Assembly: GCA_023078685.1 (NCBI GenBank)
Contig: JALGAS010000008.1
Span: 1,364,001-1,428,000, forward strand
Source: Neopestalotiopsis rosae
Taxonomy: Eukaryota > Ascomycota > Sordariomycetes > Amphisphaeriales > Sporocadaceae
DNA length: 64,000 nucleotides
Direction: 5' to 3'
Shown here: positions 58,083-64,000 of the stretch, piece after piece
Position numbering within the stretch: position 1 is the first letter of the stretch
How the letters are laid out: every line of letters starts with the position of its first letter
Program-made: the position numbers and the translations under genes
The notes under the pieces: model-generated
Seen by the model: the letters and a program-made list of their open reading frames with translations, nothing else
What the model was told of the DNA's origin: nothing
Database searches by the model: none

Positions 58083-59162
58083 ATGGCAAAGATCCAAATA
58101 GCCATAATCGGAGCAGGACTTATTGGTCCACGCCACGCCGAGGCCGTAGCCAAGAGCGCGGACGCCGAGGTCGCTGCCATTGTCGACGTTTCCCCCAAGG
58201 GCAGCGAGCTCGCCTCGCAATACGGAGTCCCTTATTTTCCTACCGTGGCCGACCTGCTACAGTCCCCCGCAGGCAAGCCCGACGCGGCCATCATCTGCAC
58301 GCCAAACCACACGCACGTGGCCATCACCAAAGAGCTGCTGGCGGCCGGGGTGCACGCACTGGTGGAGAAGCCCGTGAGCACCGATATCCCCAGCGGCCGG
58401 GATCTAGTCCGGCTGGCCCGGGAGACGGCGCCCCGGGCCCAGACGCTAGTAGGCCACCACCGGCGCTTCAACCCGTACATGGTGGCGGCGAAACGGTGCG
58501 TAGCGTCGGGCGCGTTGGGGGACCGCATCATCGGCATCCAGGGCATCTGGGCGCTGCACAAGCCCCGGGAATACTTTGAGGCGCCCACGGAATGGAGGCA
58601 AGGCGGCACGGGCGGCGTCGTGCTCATCAACATGGTCCACGAGGTGGACCTGCTGCATCACCTCCTAGACAGCCCCATCACCTCGGTGCACGCCGAGAAG
58701 ACGTCGTCGCAGCGCGGCTACGCGGCCGAGGAAGGGGCCGCCCTGACGCTGCGGTTCAAGTCGGGCGCCGTGGGCAGCTTTTTTATAAGCGACAACACGC
58801 CCTCGCCGTGGAACTTTGAGGCGGGCACGGGCGAGAACCCGCTCATCCCCAAGACGGGACAAAACTTTTACCGCGTCCTGGGCACCGAGGCGTCGCTCAG
58901 CGTGCCCGACATGACCGTCTGGTCGTACCGGGGCGCCGCGCAAAAGTCGTGGCACTCGGAGCTGGTGAGCGAGCGGGTCGGCGTGGACGAGGGCGACGTG
59001 CCCTTTGAGCTGCAGGTGGACCACTTTGTCAGGGTCATTAGGGAAGAAGAGGCCCCGAGCTGTACGGCGCAGGCGGGCCTGGCGGCCTTGGTCGTCTGTC
59101 AGGCCATCAAGCGAGCGTTGGAGGACAATAGCACGGTTCAGATTGACGAGTATGAACTTTGA
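58083..59162 (+). CDS. Gfo/Idh/MocA-family NAD(P)-dependent oxidoreductase
   Basis: An intronless CDS of 359 aa beginning MAKIQIAIIGAGLIGPRHAE. The Rossmann motif GAGLIGPRHA near the N-terminus and ALVEKPVSTDIPSGRDLV (the conserved EKP Lys) identify the family. Further typical blocks are AAIICTPNHTHVAITKELL, LVGHHRRFNPYM and GGVVLINMVHEVDLLHHLL. Members oxidise or reduce sugars, inositols or related polyols. The exact substrate is not readable. The frame extends 7 codons upstream to 58062, but the ATG at 58083 sits directly at the Rossmann strand. GC content is high throughout. With the GH39-like enzyme and the sulfatase it suggests local use of a modified sugar. Confidence 0.9.
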   Translation: MAKIQIAIIGAGLIGPRHAEAVAKSADAEVAAIVDVSPKGSELASQYGVPYFPTVADLLQSPAGKPDAAIICTPNHTHVAITKELLAAGVHALVEKPVSTDIPSGRDLVRLARETAPRAQTLVGHHRRFNPYMVAAKRCVASGALGDRIIGIQGIWALHKPREYFEAPTEWRQGGTGGVVLINMVHEVDLLHHLLDSPITSVHAEKTSSQRGYAAEEGAALTLRFKSGAVGSFFISDNTPSPWNFEAGTGENPLIPKTGQNFYRVLGTEASLSVPDMTVWSYRGAAQKSWHSELVSERVGVDEGDVPFELQVDHFVRVIREEEAPSCTAQAGLAALVVCQAIKRALEDNSTVQIDEYEL

Positions 59163-59888
59163 TCGAAGGGTTTATCAATGTATTACTTTGACAACTCGTA
59201 TTATTCTAGAATTTCAGATCAATCTGGTTCGCTTTCGAGCTCCGTTGTTATGGGGAAAGAAATACATTGTGCAAGTTAATCGATTAGTTGTTAAATTGCA
59301 GTACCTAAGCACTTCTCGGTCTTATTAGTATAAATTTGGCAAAGATGTCAGCTTTATCTCAACCAGAGTGGGGGATGTTATTGGCAGGAGAACAACAGCT
59401 CTTGGAGCTGCGATCGGCATGGCTTTGACAGGACCATTTCCTAACCGTGGATGGTTTCGGCTTTGCTGGCATCATTGCAAGTATGCGTATTGCTCCAATA
59501 ATCATACTTTTCGCTTGATGGTCAGGCACTGCAACTTTACAGATCTCTAATACTCTGCTCAGACTCTTACGAAGCTGTTTGGCAGGGCAATGTTGCCATA
59601 CCAAGTGCGTTCGCTCTATTCTTTCACCGAATTCTCCATATCCCTTTCCCCCGCAACCCCGCGTCCCCAGATCATCAGTAACATTGTATGATGAATGAAT
59701 GCTTTGACCCTGTTGTTTTGCATACTTCCCCGGGTTCTCCGTATCCTTCACCCGGCATTTCCGGATTATCCGTCGAATTGAGTGGTATATACAATTTTGG
59801 CACTGCTTGTAATTTTGTTTGGGGACAAAGCGAACGCTGAGCTATTGGAAGTTTGCTAATTTACACTAGTTATAATCAATCTGCTTCA
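59163..59888. other. Intergenic
   Basis: A 726-bp spacer between the oxidoreductase and sulfatase genes. No feature recognised beyond short frames on both strands. Confidence 0.5.
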
Positions 59889-61923
59889 ATGGCGTTCATT
59901 CTTTGGTTCGCCTTTTTGAGTCTTGTGTTGGCAACTTGCTCTTACAGAAAACCAAATATCCTTGTCATCATTACTGATGATCAAGATGCACACATGAGCA
60001 GTATTGATTACATGCCCCTAGTCCAAGTATGTCAATCCCCAAGGATTATGAAATCATGGTGGCATATCTAACAAAAGATCTTAGAAACATATTGCTCAGA
60101 AGGGTGCAACATTCAACAAGCATTATTGCACAGTTGCCGTATGCTGTCCGTCGCGGGCGAATTTGTGGACGGGACATGCAGCACATAATACTAATGTTGC
60201 CGATGTTTTGCCTCCATACGGTATGTTTGCCTGTTTTCGACGAATATCGAACTCTAATTTCGCACAGGTGGCTATCCAAAGGTTGTTGCCGAAGGTTGGA
60301 ACGACAATTACCTCCCAATTTGGATGCAACAAGCTGGGTACAACACATATTATACAGGAAAGCTTTGGAACTTTTTGACAGTCGATCATTATAATGATCC
60401 TTACGTAAATGGGTTCAACGGATCTGAAATCCTACTCGGTACAATAGAAGAGTCGCTCGGGTAATTTGAGATGATGTGCTAACCCACTAGTCAGATCCTT
60501 ATACGTATCGCTATTTTGAACCGGCCATGTCCCAAAATGGCGATGAGCCAAGGAGCTATTCTGGAAACTATTCTACTGATCTGGTAAAAGCCAAAGCCCT
60601 CGATCTTCTCGACGAGGCCATGTCCCATGATGCACCATGGTTCTTGACCGCAGCGCCAATTGCTCCACACTCAGAAGTGGTGATAGAAAACACAACGACA
60701 GTTCTCCCCCCAAAGTACGCAGATCGTCATGCGCACTTGTTCCAGAGTTACGAGATCCCCCGAGACTCAACTTTTAATACTCAGACCAACGGAGCCGTAA
60801 GCTGGATCGAGTCATTAACAGAGCTCAACGACACGGTCATTGCATATAACGACGAGTTTCAAAGGGCCCGATTACGAGCCCTTCAAGCGGTTGATGAAAT
60901 GATCGAGGCCCTCATCGAAAAGCTTGACGCATCCGGCATACTTGACAATACATACGTCTTTTATACAAGCGATAACGGATTTCATATAAGTCAATATCGC
61001 ATGCACCCTGGCAAATCTTGTGGCTACGGTATGTTCTCTCTCCATTGTGAAGTAATATTGTGGCTAACATTGATCGCAGAAACCGATATTAATATTCCAT
61101 TATTAGTTCGCGGTCCCGGTGTTGCTCATGCTATTAGTGTTGATGGGGTCTCGAGCCACACAGATATCGCACCAACATTACTGTCTTTGGCACAAGCTCC
61201 GAGACAGCTAGATGGCAAGATAATCCCACTATTCGACGTTGAGCCATCCCAAGTCTCCCAAGAGCATGCAGCTATTGAGTTTTGGGGATATGTATGGGAA
61301 CCTCGTTGGCGAAAGAAGTATAAATAACTAATCTATGTCCAGGCAAACCCCGAAGGCCAATTTGGCGATGTTATAGGCAAATACCTAAACAACACGTATA
61401 AAGGCCTTCGACTTATAGGAGACGGGTATAATGTATACTATAGTGTTTGGTGTACCAGCGAGATTGAGTTATACGATATGACTGTAAGACATGAATGGAT
61501 CAGTGAATGGCATTCTGTTAACGACATGTACAGCATGACTCAAAGCAGCTTATCAATTTGGCATCGAGTTCCCAATCTGTCTCCTCTGGCACCCTACTAG
61601 GTCGTCCGCTTTCACAAGTAACGGCTAGATTGAATGCCTTGATGATGGTTTTGAAGTCATGCAGCGGGCTTCAATGCACAGAGCCATGGCATGAATTGCA
61701 CCCCGATGGCAAGGTCTCCAGTTTGAAAGACGCAATGAATATATCATTTGACTCCTTTTATGGAGACCAGCCAAAAGTATCATTCTCAGCTTGTGAGGCC
61801 GGTTACATCAAAAGTTCAGAGGGACCGCAACAATGGAACTCATATCGCGGGTCTCGAGACGACAGTCCAAGGAGCAAGAGGCTGTCGTTCAACTATGACG
61901 AGGATCGGTCCGTTTACACATAG
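59889..61923 (+). CDS. Secreted arylsulfatase-type sulfatase
   Basis: Seven exons (59889-60026, 60100-60220, 60268-60438, 60495-61028, 61080-61291, 61343-61483, 61534-61923) sum to 1707 nt, 568 aa. A signal peptide (MAFILWFAFLSLVLATCS) precedes KPNILVIITDDQDAHMSS with the metal-binding Asp pair. The formylglycine motif is CCPSR at residues 61-65, followed by ANLWTGHAAHNTNV; oxidation of Cys61 would activate the enzyme. YTGKLWN, FLTAAPIAPH and YTSDNGFHISQYRMHPGK supply further active-site residues. The C-terminus (LKSCSGLQCTEPWHELHPDG, VSFSACEAGYI) matches fungal arylsulfatases. Exons are small and codon use is AT-richer than the upstream oxidoreductase. At first sight frame breaks suggest a pseudogene, but every break is resolved by a normal intron. 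Confidence 0.88.
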
Positions 61924-62464
61924 AATATGTTTCCAAATAAATGAGAGGCATTTTCATAGCCATTTAAGCTTTTTTGCCAATTATGAAGTGACTCTCAAAA
62001 CAAGAGGCTTCTAATAGCACAGATACTATTTTTCGGCATTTCTTTTCACGTAAACGCCCATCCACAGACTGGTGCCTATCCAGATAATATTTCAGAACAG
62101 GTCGACAGCCGCAGCCGTCGAGAAATTTTCCATGTAGGTTGATTTCTTCTTCATAGTTTTATTCATCATTTTTCACCGGTTCTCGTGCTATGCACACAGG
62201 TACCAGGGAGTATCCATTAACATAAGTGAATGCTAATCTGGTAGAAAAGTTGCTCAATTTCCTTCAGTTCGGCGGTTTGTGTAACAGTCAAAGATCTCAT
62301 GCCGGTAAAGGTCACCATGGACTCCAGCGGATCACAGGGGAATACAAATATCCTCGAACCACATTATTTGTAATAACAAAACTTACAAAGGGAAGACAAT
62401 TTGATTAAAGCAAACGGTCAAGATCAAGCAGGCTGATATGAGGGATCATCTTCCACACAACGAA
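61924..62464. other. Intergenic, convergent 3' ends
   Basis: A 541-bp spacer between the sulfatase gene and the Rieske remnant. Nothing recognised. Confidence 0.5.
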
Positions 62465-63189
62465 CTACCACGATAGGACACTGCGATCGCCAACCCCGCC
62501 CGTCCCCGACTCACATATGCCCCTACAAAACTCTTCATCTTCCTGCAGTTGCTTGTTCTCCAACAACCGTCTTGCGGGCCAAATCTTCTGTCCAAACTTC
62601 TTCTCCATTTCTGCATGATCCCTCAACATCGGCCGGACAAGACTCTCGAAATAGTGCACCGCCCTCTCCATGTACGGGTGGAGCGGGCCAGCGGTGTAGG
62701 TATCGCTGTTCAACCCTCCCTGCGCCTTATTCCCCAGCCACTTGTCCTCCTTCTCGACCTGCTTGAAGAAGTTGATCTCGGCGTCGACGTCGGCGCGCGC
62801 CACGTTCTTGTTCACGTATACCTCGTAGCGCATACGTGACGTGGTTGCCGACGTCGGGACGATGAACATCATGTAGAAGAAATTCTTGGTTACTGTGACG
62901 GACGAATTGGGAAACATGAAGGTTGGGCTTGCCACGATGCCGTCCGCCTCCATCTCCTCGCCTAGGTGACGGATATAGCACAAGTTGGGCTCAACGTCGA
63001 ACTTGGTGTGCTTGTTGATGTACTTTGAGATGCCGGGGTGAGCAGTCGAGCAGTGGTAGCACTTTCGAATCACAAAAGTCAGAGATGTGTCAGTTTTGAT
63101 AGATGTAACACATGTCAACTCACCTCGTTGTAGTTCTCTACCAGCGTCTGTTTATCAGACATACGTGACCACACCCCTTTCAAGACCAT
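62465..63189 (-). pseudogene. Truncated Rieske oxygenase (choline-monooxygenase-like), C-terminal half
   Basis: Two exon-like blocks (63189-63124 and 63061-62465), 220 aa, separated by a 62-nt intron (GTGAGT..GAAAG). The blocks read LVENYNE-CYHCSTAHPGIS, then TFMFPNSSVTVTKNFFYMMF and VPTSATTSRMRYEVYVNK, the catalytic domain of ring-hydroxylating oxygenases of the choline monooxygenase type, including the His pair of the iron site in YHCSTAHP. The Rieske [2Fe-2S] domain that should precede it is missing. Minus-strand sequence from 63190 to 64000 shows no CxH..CxxH motif and no matching frame. An ATG at 63189 would start a shortened protein that could not be a normal oxygenase. Most likely a 5'-deleted relic; a distant first part beyond the window is less likely. 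Confidence 0.75.
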
Positions 63190-64000
63190 CAAAAACCTGC
63201 GAGTACCCGATTGTGATATCGCACTGTTCTGTGACCTTTCTGACAGTGGCCGTACTCACTTGCACATAGATAATCCGAATATCCGCCAGAGTGGGGGTGA
63301 TGAGACGGGAAAATTGCTGATTGACCTGGAATTTTGTACTCTATCGCAGTCAATAAGCCCATTCTACGGGAAACTTCATGCGGCAATGCATTGTCGTCAG
63401 TATATAGGAAGCCAAAAAAAAAAAAAAAAACATTTCCAATCAAACATATAGCACTGGTCTACAAATGAAGTGTGACTACACGTCCGAGAAATTGAATTTG
63501 TGGTCCAGACTCATAGGGACTGTTTGGAAGTAAAGGTACGTACTACACTACACGCAATGATTTTTTTCACTAAAATAAACTGAATGCTTCAACAGGTGGA
63601 CTATTTGGATATATAAAGTGACACTGGTATGCCTATGCAGGACGATTATCTTGTATCTAGAGATGTGGGCTGTTGATACCACAGGAGATGACGTTCATAC
63701 TGTGGTGTGATTGCCAAGCTTAACACGCCTGCCAGCTATCTCGGAGCCACTTACATTGGCTTTGCGCTGCTTTCTATTTGTCAAGCGCGGACCCACAAGA
63801 ATCCGGTACTCTACAGGCAGGGGTTGCATTTACGTCCGATATCATAGTACTGTCAGAAGTGTCAGGTTATCTATTTACACTGCTATGATACCTGCAGCTG
63901 ATGCTTGGGTAGCATCAGTTCGGAACAAGAATAGCCAGTGAGATGTTTTTCCCGAAAACTGATAAGAAGCCTCTCGGACACGCAGCGTTTTGACCATGCA
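63190..64000. other. Right edge, no gene recognised
   Basis: This 811-bp region has a 17-nt A run (63414-63430) and short frames on both strands (for example 63189-63443 minus, 63711-63941 plus) with no family features. Confidence 0.5.
63414..63430 (+). repeat. 17-nt poly-A run
   Basis: A simple A run close to the broken 5' side of the Rieske remnant. It may be unrelated to the truncation. Confidence 0.8.

Noticed and set aside
1..64000. CRISPR array, rRNA, integrated virus or intact transposon
   Set aside because: No repeat-spacer pattern, rRNA core sequence, reverse transcriptase or transposase motif was found by reading the window.

Overview
The window looks like chromosomal DNA of a filamentous ascomycete (Pezizomycotina, probably Sordariomycetes/Hypocreales; the class is inferred from gene families and style, not proven). 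Genes are single units with short introns of about 40-130 nt that have GT..AG ends and CTAAC/CTGAC-like branch sites. They are spaced roughly every 2-2.5 kb and are mixed on both strands, with no operons. No rRNA, tRNA, CRISPR array or intact transposon was recognised.

Region 1 (1-32 kb) is mostly housekeeping. In order it holds: a secreted/anchored Kelch protein, a DUF6594 membrane protein, a small basic coiled-coil protein, a HERP-like ubiquitin-domain membrane protein, mitochondrial phosphatidylserine decarboxylase, an asparaginase-ankyrin protein, a small Cys-containing protein, a stand-alone adenylation enzyme, a secreted GH43 glycosidase, a SET/Nap histone chaperone, a GH76 wall mannanase (Dfg5/Dcw1 type), mitochondrial IF-3 and inner-membrane protease Imp1 (divergent pair), and Vac8.

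Region 2 (32-43 kb) has a 3.3-kb gene-poor stretch, then the AMPK gamma subunit (Snf4), a long RhoGAP protein and a small conserved-looking protein.

Region 3 (43.6-63.2 kb) is accessory. A rhodopsin-type membrane protein diverges from a SAM methyltransferase. The methyltransferase converges on an aromatic (DMATS-type) prenyltransferase, which diverges from a phenylalanine ammonia-lyase family gene across a 778-bp shared promoter. A secreted GH39-like glycosidase, a P450, a Gfo/Idh/MocA oxidoreductase, an arylsulfatase and a truncated Rieske-oxygenase gene follow. The methyltransferase/prenyltransferase/ammonia-lyase trio, perhaps with the P450, is the best candidate for an undescribed system: a compact pathway that would deaminate an aromatic amino acid and then prenylate, methylate and oxidise the product. 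This is inferred from family membership and layout only.

Exon boundaries were worked out by hand from splice signals and reading frame. For every multi-exon model the summed exon length is a multiple of three. Starts and micro-exons that remain uncertain are flagged in the entries.
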